This document shows positions 13,333-64,000 of a stretch of DNA of 64,000 bases, piece after piece. A program made the translations under genes and the position numbers. Each line of letters opens with the position of its first letter. The first letter of the stretch is position 1. Source of the DNA: Promerops cafer (Eukaryota > Chordata > Aves > Passeriformes > Nectariniidae); assembly GCA_013398275.1 (NCBI GenBank), contig VZSE01010789.1, positions 138,435 to 202,434 of the forward strand. The letters run 5' to 3'. A model generated the notes under the pieces. The model ran no database searches, was not told the origin of the DNA, and saw only the letters and a program-made list of their open reading frames with translations.

Positions 13333-16300
13333 CTCATTTCACATAAGTTAGCAAACAGCTGTCAGATGGTAAACAACTTGTGGTCACTGTTATTCCTGGC
13401 TGGATTAGAAACGGTGACCCAGAGGTGAACAGCTCATATCCTGTTACCAAGGACATGTGTCGCAGCTCAGTAAGCAGCCACTGCATTTTATGTTTAATTG
13501 AAAACTTTGAATTGCATGTGCCAGTTTTGTACATTATCGTATGTTTCAAAGCTGGTTGTGTGTTGGTTTTGCTTTTTTTTTCTGAAGTTTGTACTGTTTA
13601 ATTTGTTCATTTTGGTTTGCTGTTTTTTTTCCCTGCACTTTTCCACTCTTTCAACCTAGATGGACACCAAGCAAGAAATCAAAATATCTCATTTTCTTTA
13701 GCAATCTATTTGTTTTATGAAATTAGAAAGAATATTCTTCTGCCTATAGATATATACATGTAAAACTGGCTTTTAGCTGACTTTTATAAAGAAAAGGTTT
13801 TAGCTTCTAAAATTGCAGGGAAGGTTTCCTACTACAAGCAGTGGCAGCTGTTGTTGGGCTGTCTTCCTGAGTATGCAGACAGCTTTGTGTCTTTGTCACA
13901 GCTCTAAACTTTATCATACTGTGACAGAATGAAAAGGCAACTTTGATGTGTGTTTTTGGTTTTGCTCTTCATAATCGTGTCAGCATTAACGAAATTTGTA
14001 ACAGCAACACTGGAGTTATCCCCAGCATGTATAAGGAGTAACTTAACTCCTATCATATGATGGCTTGAGAGATAAAAAGCAGCCTTTTGAAGTGCTTTGT
14101 TGTTGGGCATTTTTTGTTAGCTTTTTTTTTTTTTGCATTTGTAAGTTTTTATCTCTGCCTCTTCTTTTTTTTATCCCCACCCCCCTGCTTTTTTTAAGTA
14201 AAAATTAAGAACCTGGTGTTATCTTATTCTCATTGTGATAGAAATGGTTGACATGGTCATATTGCTTTTACATTATCCGAAAGTCTTTGGCACTAAGGAG
14301 ATATTGATATTGGTTATATCTTCTCATTGGGATGTGATGATGTTCTAGATGGTGTCGTTTTGTTGGACAGTGTAACTGGGGAGAAGGATAAGACTAAAGT
14401 GTCCACCTGTGTGTTGAGAAGGGAGACAGTAGGGTGCAGGCTGTTTTAACCTGGGTAGGCACAACAGCTGGTCCATGTGTGCTATGCAGATGAAGAAATG
14501 TGTATTCAGCAAATGCCGTGCAAGAAAACCAAGACACACACAGCATGCAATTTCTGACTGCCTGTAGTGCAGTGCTGGCACAGATCATGTCTAGTTATAT
14601 GACTAATGTGATATTTTTTTATTGAGCTGCTGCACAGCCCACTGAATGACCATGTAATCTCTTTAAGACGCTGATTGTTAACCACTGTGTTCTAGCTCTT
14701 GTAAGCTCACCATTCCTCAACAGATTTTTTTGGTAGCTGAGTTTCCCTCACTTTCTATGAAGTCTTTACTTTATGACTGTGAAGCCATTACATTATGTTT
14801 GTGTAATGTAATCCTGGTGGATTTATGAGAGCCATCCTTAGCATCATTAGATACATCATTAGATGCATGAGAGATAATATCTCACAGTAGTTAATACATT
14901 CAGAGATCAACCGTGTAAACCAATAGCAATTGTGAGTCTACAAGCAGAAGGCATTTTAAAAGTTTAAAGAAGTGGACATTCCAACCAGTCCCATTTCTGC
15001 AACTGACTAAACTTGGACTTCCAGAAGGTGTTTTGCACTTTCTCCCAGCAAATTATTTTGCCTGTCAGGCCTAGAGAAAGATAATTCTGAGGAAGGTGCG
15101 GTCTTCCCTGCTCTTCTGTCATGATGCTGACTAAAACTGTCTCTTTGCAGAAAAACTATATTCTGTTGCTGACAAAGAGCAGCACCAGACAAGCTCAAAC
15201 ATCCGAGAGAACATGAAGACAGAACTCCCTAGGGAGCAACAGGAAGCTTTAAATCAAAAGGCCATTATTTTTCTGTGCCCACTAAGAGACAGCATAGTCT
15301 TCGTATCTGCCATAGAACTTCAACTCTTTATATCAGTTTCTTTATAGGAGGTTTCAATCCTTTGTGAGTAGTATTTTTCTGCTGTGTTTTTTTCTTATGA
15401 GGTCTGTGTTCTTTATCAGTAAAAATGGAGATTTTCACTGGTGCCATTAGGTACTGCTTTCTGCTCTGTGGCAGGTGTGACTGAATGTGATGCTGGTACC
15501 CAGTTTGGATGGGGAGGCAGAACTGTGTCTCACTGGCTTATCTGTGTACCATTGTGGTGGACACCAACCAGCTTCATTGCTTAATGTTTGAGTAACACCT
15601 GTATACACATGTTACAGACATGCACGTGGGAACAGCACTCCGTGAGGAAGTGGAGTAGAAGAAAGCCCATAATGGCAGTCAAAGCTGAGGGAGATGGGCT
15701 GTGCAGGGTGTCAGGAAGAGGGGTATGAAATCCCTTTCTGGTTCCCATCTGGCAGAGAGAGGGTAAGAAGGCAGGGTGGAGGCAGGATGTCTGTTCTCCA
15801 TGTAAGTCTGGCATCTTTCTCTGTACACTGCTGCTTTTTGGGTTGGTTGGTGAAGGCTGAGACCCAGGTGAACACGATGGAATATTATTCAGTCTTTGTA
15901 TGTGGTCACTGAGTCATAAGGGGGTTTTATCTCCTATACCTCCTGCTGTAGTGATTAGGTATTGCAAATTGTAGAGGTTCCCTGCCTTGGCTATTGCTCA
16001 GGCCATAAAGTAAGCACTGCAAGGGATACTTATCCATACACCTGATTTATCAAAAAGGTCAGCATCTTTCAAAGACATAAAATAAAAACATTGTTTCTGT
16101 GAGATGTCCATGACTATGATTCTATTGCTTTGAATTGTCACTGGCAAAATGTTGCTGAATTGCTCTAATGCTACACATTTAGAGTCCTGAAAAAAAATTA
16201 AAAAGGTGTTGCTCAAACAAAGCAGAACTGTGTCTGCCCCTCAGGTACTCAAATGGAAACACCATGAGGCCCATAGTCTTCAGAAGGGAGGTTCTCCAGA

Positions 16301-19300
16301 AAATTCTGTTCGTGTACCTAGAATTTGAACTTAGGCTCCAAAACCAGTAGGTATTTGTGGGAAACTTGGCTTTGGTTTCTCAAAGTCTGTCCTCCACTTT
16401 GGTAGGCAAACATTTTTATCCCGAATGTTTGTCTCTCAGGAATGTTCTTTTTTAGACAGAGCTTGCTGTCTACTGAGCTACTGTTTGCATGGTTGTACAC
16501 AAGGTAACTATTGAATGGTTAATAGAGGTAGTGTTCATGTCCAAGAAAAATAAAGAAACCTTGGGCTATGTGATGCAATTCCAGTAACCTGAAATGAAAC
16601 ATTGTAAGACACTCTGAAAAATAAGTATTTCATGCCTTTAGAGCCACCGTACAGTAAATTAATAAGCAGTGACTTCTGGCTATCACTCATGGCTTGATCT
16701 AGCATTGATCTCTAAGTGTGACAGAGGTCAAATTTACTCATCAGGCTACTTAGTGTGGAAGAGACTGCAGTGACGCAGTCCAGACTTCTTTCTAAACATG
16801 TTACTATAATGCCATGTAAATTTTGACTTTGGTTGTCAGAAAGGTGTAGGTAATACACAGTGGAAATGAGCACATGAGCTGAATGACACAAGAACTTCAA
16901 AATGGGTACTAAGTCAGTGGAAGGAAATGTGTCAAAAATTGTGCCCGTGAAAGCAAACATAGTCTTATTCTTACATCACTGAAGGGTGCATTGGTGTTAT
17001 GCACCAGTCTTAGTGCAAATGTACACCAGGGACAAACAATTTTGGTTTTCTGGGTGCTTCTCTCTTAAGGTGTCCTGAAGCATTTTAATGTGTGATGACT
17101 GAAACACTCGGACTGTGACCCAGTATTGGGATCTAGGGCCCTTCACCTACAAGTGAAAGGATGCCTCAAGTTAAGGATGACTAAAATTTGTCAGCTCTTG
17201 GGGCAGGAAGACACTGGTCCCTACATGGTTCTTAGCAACCCAAGGTGCACAGTAGCAGGTACTGCTGACATCAGGCCCTTCAAAAGGGCAAAGAATTACC
17301 TTGACCAGCTTCTGTTCCAGTTGGTGTGGAGGCTCAGGAGGAGCAGCAGTGTGCTTCATGGTATGGGATGCTGACTTGCTCAAGGCAGATCTGGAGTGTT
17401 CTGGCAAAGAGCTAAGAGGGAAGCCTGTGGATATGAAAGAAGGTGGGGAGGAGGAAGACACTTTCCTCTTCTCTGGAAAAAACAGCTCTTTAACAATAAC
17501 TAACCCTCAGCAATAGAGATACTGTCAGTTACACTGTTTCATTTGAGCAATGGCCTTCAAATACATCCTTGAGAATTAGAAACAGATACATTAAATTCAA
17601 AATAATGCGGGAACACTGGTGTTACTGCTTTGCTGTTTGTTTGTTTTTTTTTTTTCCTTTAAAAATAAAAATTGTAGTTAAATCATACAGATGGCATGGT
17701 ATATAATTTTTAGTAGGCAGACACCCACGACACTGCTGGAAGGGTAGTGTACAAGCCACTGCACTGTGTTATCACCAGCCCTGATACACTGCATTGGCCT
17801 GTTACTTAAATCGTCTTTGGATTATGGGAATTTTGGCCATTAACTCAGCTAGATACTTAATCAAAAGGAATCATGATAAAAGACTAGATTGCCATCAAGT
17901 GGCTTTCGGTATATCGAAAAAGGACAGTGATATGTGGATTTTTTTATCAGAATATTAAAGTGAGATAGTTCTGTCTTTGATATGAAATAGAATTGGAAGT
18001 ATGTATGCCATACATACAATTTCTGTTAGCAGCCTTTGAGTGTAAAATGTTGTTGTCACCAAGCAGAAGAAAACAGAATCCAAGAAGGAAAACCATGAAA
18101 CACTAGCATTTTGTTCACTGATCATATTTTTCATTATATTGTTCATCCTATGGTGTGGAAATATTATCACAACTACAATGCGGTTTTTTGGGTTTTGTTT
18201 TTTTTTTTAACAAATGTAAGGAATTACTTTCTGCAGAGTGTATGAATCTTGCAAGTAGTATATATATATCCAGCACAGTGAGACCAGAGGCTTCAGGTAT
18301 TTTTCCGTGACATTTTTAGTGGTTTCTCTCCTAGGTTTTTGCACTACTTGTGAATAATCTGGAAAAAAAACCCACAACAAGAAGCTTGATTTTAAAATAA
18401 TGCATCTTCAGCTAATTGTGCTGATTGTAGGTTGAAGATATGTGAGTATGGGAGCCTCCAGTAATCTTTGCAAACTTTTATTGGAAATAAATTGAAGCAT
18501 AACTGGTAAAAACTTCCCTTTTTTTTTTTCTTTTCCCTTCCCTTTTGCTCTCTTTTACTTCTAGTATGTTGAAAGAGCACTGATGTGTCCACTTGCTTCT
18601 GGTCTGTCCATATGTTTTAACATAACCTGGGTTTGTGGATGAAAATTCTGTCAATGTATGTTTGTGATTTTTGGTACCTGACTGCTATGTTGTATAAAAT
18701 ATTTTCAATATTTGGAGTTACTTTTACTGTGTTTGGCTGAAGAAATGTAGATAATGTACCCATCAAAGGAATAGTTAAATGGTGTAATGTCTTAAGAAGA
18801 ATGTGAAGCAGATCTGCTGCTGGGTTTTGGAATCTGTGCCCAGCTTCTTGGGTGGTTTTGCTACTTCTGGTTGAAATGTTAAAACGGGAAAAAACAGCTT
18901 CTGTTCTGATGACTGACTTGCATGATGCAGTTTTGATTAGCTAGATCTGCCTTATTCAGTGAAGTTAATGTGGTTTGACAGGACTTTGATTAGGAAGCGA
19001 TCATCTCTGTTGATAGTAAACAGTTGTTCACTTTTCAGCAGAGATGGGAATGATGCCCTTTGTCTTGCATGAAGTATGATTTGTTGGTTCAAGTTCTGGT
19101 TAAATTCAAAAGGAAAGTGTGGGTGGAATGGGAGAGAATATAGTACCAGGAGGAGTATGGTAGACTCCACAGTCCTCATAACATAACATTGGGGCTTTAT
19201 TGTCTTGACTGGCATTCAGAGACAAAAGAGGGAGTCATTTTGTCTTTGAAGCACTTGCAGTGTAAAGAGCTGTGAAAGAAAGGTCTGGTTATAAGACATA

Positions 19301-21125
19301 CAGATTGGGATAACTCTGCTCCCTTATTTCCCATATTCCTGTAAGATGAAGTAAAATTCAAGTATCAAGGACTACTGGTTGGTGGAATACTGTGGAAAGA
19401 CAGCAGGGAGCATAAACATGGGGCTGATGAATGGAACTATTTTTAGAGTTTACACCTTATAAGAATTAGCAATAGCTTTTTGTTACCATGCAAATGCAGT
19501 CTCAATGACAGTATCTTCTGTCTTGTCACTGTAGTAGGAGTGATGTTAAAAAATTCTAAAGGGACTATAGGTACAAGGTTGTACTTTGAGTGTTTTGTTT
19601 TGTGTACTGTGGAGTAGTCTCTGTTCCATGGTATAAAGGAGGTAATCCCACATGTGACAGGCTGAAAAAATTGCATGTGTTGTGGAAACACTTATTTCTT
19701 CAAAGAATTCTTGAACAAGAAATTAAGCAATGCTTCATGCCAGAATGTCTGTATGGTTTAATTGTTGAGGGTCTCATTCTGACAGCTTTATGCATGCAAG
19801 GGCCCAGCCTCTTTCCTGGTGGTTGTTTTAGCCCCAGGGGTGTTACGGGTGGGTTGAGGGCCCAAGTCATTGAAAAATTATGTCCCTGTTCGGGCTTAGG
19901 AATCTCATCGCCCACTCTGCCAACTGGTTATGGATCAGTCTTCTGTTATATGACCTAGGAAGAAATAAATACACGTGCTTAATTTCTGTTCACACTGTTA
20001 CAGAACTAAACTTTGGCAGTAATTCAGATCTCCAGTGTCAAGCTTACTAGGACTGAGAAAAATGTAACAAATTAGATCAGATCTGTAGCTTGGATTTACA
20101 TTCTTGTCCTCCTCATGTGGATGTGGCCTTGATTCAGCTAATAGGCTGAATTAATTGACGTTGCCTCCCACATGCATTGGCTAGAGAGACTACAGGGAGG
20201 TTACATAAAGTATATGAACTCTAGCTGGCTGGCGTTTTTGTGGAAGGGAAGACAGTTTTCCATTCTTAGGCAATGTTTTCTGTCAAGGTAAATTGTGTAT
20301 GGCTCCCTCTAGAGCCTGTCGACTCTGAAGTCTCCCTCTGGCTCTTTTTTATTATTTTCCTTTTTCTTTTTCTTTTTTTTTTTTTTCCCCCACCATGTTT
20401 TACTATGGATCACATCGTTCAGCTCATGTGGGTTTAGAAACAGATGTTGCACATGAGCAATCTGCTGCATCACAGCACATTAAGCCACTTCTACCCCACT
20501 ATTACCCCACTGGGGTAAATTAGCTGTAGACAGACCTTTCTGATTCACTCAAACTGCATCTCTTTTTATGAACTTGGCATTTTTTCTTTTTTTATTTAAG
20601 GCTGAAAGAAATACTTCTGGTCACTTACTCTTTCCCTTCTCTCTTTTTTTTTTTTTAACCAAAGAGAAACATTTGCCTTCTATCTTTGCCAAATTATTTA
20701 GTAGTAGAGTGTAAATTATAACCATTAGCTTGAAATGTGCTTTTGGACCAGACTGTATATACAAGAAATTGTAACATAGTATTTCTTCTGGTCTGCCAGG
20801 TAAAGTTTTTCCTTTTTTCTTCCTCTTTTTTAATGTTTTAATTTTTACACTTGGGATATTGGTTATAATGTAGGAAAAAACAGAGGCTCCGGTTTATGCA
20901 TCAGTGTTTCAATACAGTAGCAGTAAAGGTATTGTAATGAGGAATGTGGGGATGTTTTTCAGAGATACTAAAAGTTGTTCTTAGTTTTAGAGTTACGCTG
21001 TGATCAGTTTGAGAAAGAATAGGCCCTGCACACAGTCAGGGTTTTCTGACTGGAGAGTGTTCATGAAGAGAATTCAGAAAAAGCAGGTACTGGCTAATAC
21101 AAAGTGCTTAATATTTATCCATCAG

Positions 21126-60215
<39,090 letters not shown>

Positions 60216-60216
60216 G

Positions 60217-61665
60217 GTAGGTCCACCCCATGTAACTGCAAGCTTTGGCTTGTGTCAGGCAATGGTGTGATCAAAAGAAAGAGGTAAAACAAAGTTTCTC
60301 AGAGGTACCTTTTCAGAGATAGCACAGCTTACAGGTCACACTGATCCACCTTTAATCTGCCAGCTGTTTATAAAGTACGTTTTGCACTAGACATGAGGTT
60401 GGCTAAGATCGTGCACTCCAACACTGGGAAGTCATAGTGGATTCAGATATGAACTACTTCAAAGAGCCTTGCTAACTTGGATAAGTACATACAATCCCAG
60501 TTTACCAGAGGAGGAAAAAAAGGCAGAGATCTTGTATAACATCTTCAGAGTTGTCCAGCTGCATTTACCATTGTGTAAGTCCTATCTTCTGATCCCTGAA
60601 TCAGGCATGCTCTAAAACATTATATAAAATGACATGCCTAGGAGAGTGTAAGATTGTCAGCTACTTCAGGAGTTGTCATCTCTTGAATAAAATAGTTCAT
60701 GAAAGAATTTAAAGTCCATAATGAGGACTGAATCCCTCTGGAAGATAAGCCCAGTGAGAAGTGGGAAGTCCTACCATGCCTAGTGCCCTACTGCTCAGCA
60801 GCATGTCCCCTGCTCTTTGGGGGGACCTTCAGACACCCCCCAATGACCTTCTACACTGGAGGTGTCTGAGCTGACCTTTGCCTTGCCAGGGCAGGTGCAG
60901 TGGCTATTGCACGTTTGCACAGGATAGAGCTGCCCATTGAGAGTTTCTACACTGAAAACTTCTCGGGGCTCTTACATGAAAAACTATTCCTCACTATTTT
61001 TAAAATGTTCTTCACTTTCAGGGGAAAAAGAAGGTGTTAGAATAGTTACTTATCTGTGGACTTCTGTTTTTTGTCTTTGCTTGTCTGAGCTTTTCAGTGA
61101 CAGACACCAGTTTGAGCAGAGCAAGTAATTTTATTTTGATTCTGGAATATTTTGCAGGTATGCATGCATGCATGTGTATGCACACAAGTTTTGATGGAAG
61201 TTTTTATAATTCAAAATGAAACCACTTTCTGAATTATAAAATGTTTCTCCAAACATCCCAAAGCATAAACAGACATGAATGCCTTTAGAAATATGACAAA
61301 TCATAGTATCCACAAAATAAGAAAATACTTGGGCTTAGCTTTTTCAAGATGAAGTGCATGGTAATATGAGACTCCTAAATAAGCTCAGTATTCAGTGTAG
61401 CATACTTCTCCTTCAACTGTTCATTGGTTTTGACTGAATTTGTCACACCTGTATAAAACTGGGAACCCAGAAATTGAAGCATCTACATTTTTTAATTGGC
61501 ATCAGTATTTCTTCACCAGGAAATTAATGACTGACATGAAAGCAGAGCCTTACTGCTAACTCTAACCACAAGAATCTTAAAATTAGGTGGCTTAGTTTGA
61601 TTTGTTTGTTTTTCTTGAAATTTAGTGAATGTTTGTTTTTTTTTTTTTCCTCCTTATTTCTACAG
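60217..61665 (+). other. PTCH1: PTCH1 intron 23, within the 3' UTR
   Basis: 1449 nt. The donor AAG|GTAGGT starts one base after the stop codon. The acceptor has a T-rich tract (about 61631-61660) and ends TTCTACAG at 61665. Human PTCH1 also has a non-coding last exon, to my knowledge. Nothing else recognised inside. Confidence 0.75.
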
Positions 61666-62521
61666 GGTAATAAATGAAGCAAAGAAGAGGCCAAAGATGG
61701 AAAACTGTATTCCAGAACTGCTTGAAGAGAAGAACTGCTTGAAGTTGTAGAAAAGGACATGCTGCATCAGGACATCAGTTCACTGTTACTGTAACCTATT
61801 GTATTATTTTGTTAAATATTTCTTTTAAGTATTTAAAAGATGTACACATATGTAATATACAAAAGAACAATGTAAAGTAGTATAATCTGGAGTAATTTGC
61901 CTTTGGGCAATAGAATGGGGACAATATTGTGTGCTCTTTGTACTTTCTGTACATTGGTATCTGTGCCACAACTAAGCTTAATCTAGTTCTAAATTTCAGC
62001 ATAAGTTGCTGCTGCTTAAATATTTTATAATTTACTTGTATAATTCTATGCAAATATTGCTTATGTAATAGGATTTTTTAAAGGTACATGTCTGTTTAAA
62101 GTATTTTAAATTTGTGTATCACAACCCTGTGGTAGTATGAAATGTTACTGTTAACTTTCACACACGCTATGCGTGGTAATTTTTAAAATAAGCAAATATG
62201 AAGAAAAGCAAGTTAATCTGGGAGGCTTAAATAGACTTAGCTATGTGCAGGTTTTGTTTTGCTGTATGTGTCCAAGTGTGCATCTGGAAATATGCATGCT
62301 TTTGTGTGTATGTTCCTGGTGTACTGTAGTTTCTCTTTTACTGTATGTTAACACTTGGTGGGCTTACAAACCCACTGATGCTGATGTGAGTCTGGCTTTC
62401 CCTGTTAGGAGGCACTAGTGAAAACTCTCTTGTTGTTTACCAATATGTACAACTATAGACTGCCATCATCAAAGGCCCAACTAAAATTCTGGAGTATACA
62501 GGGAGCTGAGGTTTGGAATCA

Positions 62522-62740
62522 TGTTTTGGTTCCCAAACCCTTAATAACTTGGTTCACATGACTTTGGTCAAGTCACTTAACTGCCCCATGCCTCAGTTTC
62601 TCATTCTGTAAAATGGTTACAATTACACTTACCTACCTCCCAAGAATGTTGTAAGGCTTAATTACTGTTCATGTAGTGCTTTGATTTTTTTTTTCCTTGC
62701 AAAATGTGCGAGGTAAGTGCAAGCACTATAACCATTATTT
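62522..62740 (+). mobile_element. MIR-type SINE in the 3' UTR
   Basis: In order along the + strand are the hallmark blocks of the MIR consensus: GACTTTGGTCAAGTCACTTAA, then ATGCCTCAGTTTCTCATTCT and GTAAAATGG, then ACTTACCTACCTCC, then AATGTTGTAAGGCTTAATTA, then TAGTGCTTTGA and finally GTAAGTGCAAGCACTATAAC with CATTATT. This covers the tRNA-derived flank, the core and the LINE2-like tail. The A/B-box head is too diverged to call. Confidence 0.85.
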
Positions 62741-62956
62741 TTTCACTTCCAAAGGTGCTGGATATTGAGAGGTGCTGGTGGTTATAGAAATACAATGAGC
62801 ATCTGCCTTATTTTGATACTGTTAATTGTGAATGGCATTAGAAGCTGGATAATGAATTGTTTGATGGTCAGCCACAGCTTAGCTGAGTCATTACGGCATT
62901 GAAAGCAGAATCTTTGGTCACCTTATTTTCATGGCAGGAAGGAGCTAATAGTAAGT

Positions 62957-62962
62957 AATAAA
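62957..62962 (+). terminator. PTCH1: Candidate PTCH1 polyadenylation signal (AATAAA)
   Basis: Canonical AATAAA about 1.3 kb into the terminal exon, with purine-rich and then T/G-rich sequence downstream. It is the only canonical hexamer I found in that exon beyond its first bases. Confidence 0.45.
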
Positions 62963-62985
62963 AATCAAATGGAAGGAGGAAAAAG

Positions 62986-64000
62986 AAAAAAGTATATTCA
63001 CTTTTTAAATATAAATGGCTTTCTGATGGGCCGGGATGGTTATGACATGTAAGGCCTGGGTAGTTCTTTTCTTTATTGTTTGTGTTTTCCCATGCTGCAT
63101 TGGCACTTTTAATTATAACAGCTAAACTGGGATCTCTTTGCGAAACTAATTTAGCTTTTTGTACTATTATTTTTAAACTAAAAGGGGATTACTGCAGGTG
63201 AAGGGTCTGGAAAAACACTACAATCTGTGTTCCATTTGGAAACAAACCCTAGGAACAAAGAACCTTAATTTAAAATAATGCAACACAAGTTTTCATTATC
63301 TCTGTCTTCTTTTTTCATCTTTTTTCTGCCCTTCACCAAGCTGTTTTTTAGAGCAGGTAGATGTTCAGTTTTGTATTCAGAGCCAAACACAACCAATATT
63401 CCGTTTCTAAACACAGCAGTGGTGGGGCTTTTCTTTATATATACCTGAACAGCAGTGGCCAATTCTTTGATGGGAAAGTGTTTTTCTCCAGTGGCTTCAG
63501 GGAGTCTGTCTTTGCCCACAGACCTTGCCAGCAAAACGAATGGGGATAATTAGAATGCACAAATTTCCATGCCTTTTTTGCTCACTTGAAAACACTTTGA
63601 TATGAGGCACTTGTTTACAGATCTCCAATGTGAACGCTCGAAGAGCAGGTGGCGAGAGCCTGGTGTCATTCCCGTGATACATAAGCTACTGTTTCAGTGC
63701 ACACCAAGGGTTAATGTTGCAACTGCCTACTGGTCCAGTTCACTGTCTGACGTGAGAACTCTTGATGACAAAAAGATGGGGGGGCCCCAATTTAGCACTA
63801 GCAGCATAGTGACCTCAGATCATACAAACTCTGCAACAAAACTGTGTGATGCTAATTGGAAGCTGCCTTCAACCACCAAGCTTGTGCGCTCACGTGTCAG
63901 AGGCTGGCAGGGTTCCCACTGGCACCGCTCTGTGCCGCAGGCTGCCTCGCTTCCTGCTCTTCCTCGGGAGCCAAGGGGCCCAGGGCAAGCTGCAGTGTCT
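62986..64000. other. Downstream flank of PTCH1, no gene recognised
   Basis: AT-rich at first, then GC-richer from about 63880. No exon, RNA gene or transposon recognised. Small open frames on both strands have no recognisable family. Confidence 0.6.

Larger units (their letters stand above)
1..21125 (+). other. PTCH1: PTCH1 intron 2 (3' part), no coding exon recognised
   Basis: This long AT-rich stretch precedes the first recognisable coding exon. I looked for PTCH1 exon 2 (end of the N-terminal cytosolic segment, helix 1, then the conserved ANLETNVEELWVE end) and did not find it, so the window probably begins inside intron 2. That intron is also long in human, about 20 kb from memory. Contents seen: an antisense CR1 LINE near 1.7-2.9 kb, an imperfect tetranucleotide tract near 6.4 kb, homopolymer runs (A17 at 8921, T runs near 6670, 10240 and 20370), short inverted repeats at 9890 and 14787, a one-mismatch GLI-like site at 13324, and an isolated CpG island near 11.6-12.3 kb. 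The remainder is unique-looking intronic DNA without a gene. Confidence 0.75.
61666..62985 (+). other. PTCH1: PTCH1 terminal non-coding exon (3' UTR)
   Basis: Begins after a strong acceptor at 61665 and contains no long open frame. It is AU-rich, with a preserved MIR-type SINE at 62522-62740. An AATAAA at 61669 is too close to the exon start to be the main signal. The AATAAA at 62957 is the best candidate for polyadenylation, so the 3' end near 62985 is an estimate. Longer forms running past the window edge cannot be excluded. Confidence 0.6.

Noticed and set aside
1..21125. Search for PTCH1 exons 1 and 2
   Set aside because: No sequence encoding the exon 2 helix or its conserved end was found, so these exons are taken to lie upstream of the window.
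61669..61674. AATAAA at the start of the terminal exon as a polyadenylation signal
   Set aside because: It sits four bases after the splice acceptor, which would leave an implausibly short terminal exon; more likely coincidental.

Overview
The window is a vertebrate genomic segment, most likely from a bird. It carries most of one gene, PTCH1 (Patched 1, the Hedgehog receptor), on the + strand. The bird call rests on two CR1 LINE copies at about 1.68-2.86 kb and 31.4-32.1 kb, on compact AT-rich introns, and on coding length: about 1311 residues from exon 3 onward plus the 131 residues known for exons 1-2 of human PTCH1 predict about 1442. CR1 also occurs in turtles and crocodilians, so a non-avian sauropsid is not excluded. 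PTCH1 lies on chromosome Z in chicken; nothing in this sequence tests that here.

Layout. Bases 1-21125 appear to be intron 2 (no exon 1 or 2 was recognised). They hold an antisense CR1 fragment and a strong isolated CpG island at about 11.6-12.3 kb. Coding exons 3 to 23 follow between 21126 and 60215, each with GT/AG borders and continuous codon phase. Exon lengths equal those I recall for human PTCH1, except exon 14 (one codon shorter) and exon 23 (175 residues against about 179). The stop codon lies one base before a good splice donor, and a non-coding terminal exon starts at 61666, with a plausible polyadenylation signal at 62957. The last kilobase appears to be downstream sequence with no recognised gene.

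The exons encode, in order: extracellular domain 1 (exons 3-9), transmembrane helices 2-6 forming the sterol-sensing domain (exons 9-13), the central cytosolic loop with a PPPY motif (exon 14), helix 7 and extracellular domain 2 (exons 15-18), helices 8-12 (exons 18-21) and the cytosolic tail with a second PPPY motif (exons 22-23). Helix 1 and the N-terminus lie upstream of the window. The acidic residues of helices 4 and 10 (GVGVDD and GIGVEF) are intact and no frame disruption was seen, so the gene looks functional.

Points beyond the ordinary gene model: (1) the intron 2 CpG island, about 9 kb before exon 3, could be an alternative promoter for a short isoform starting at the exon 3 methionine; (2) a 112-bp segment in intron 12 has good splice borders and is open in the incoming frame, so it could be a regulated truncating exon like the described mammalian exon 12b; (3) a perfect 9-bp GLI consensus lies 150 bp before that segment; (4) a well-preserved MIR-type SINE lies in the 3' UTR. 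No wholly new biological system was recognised.
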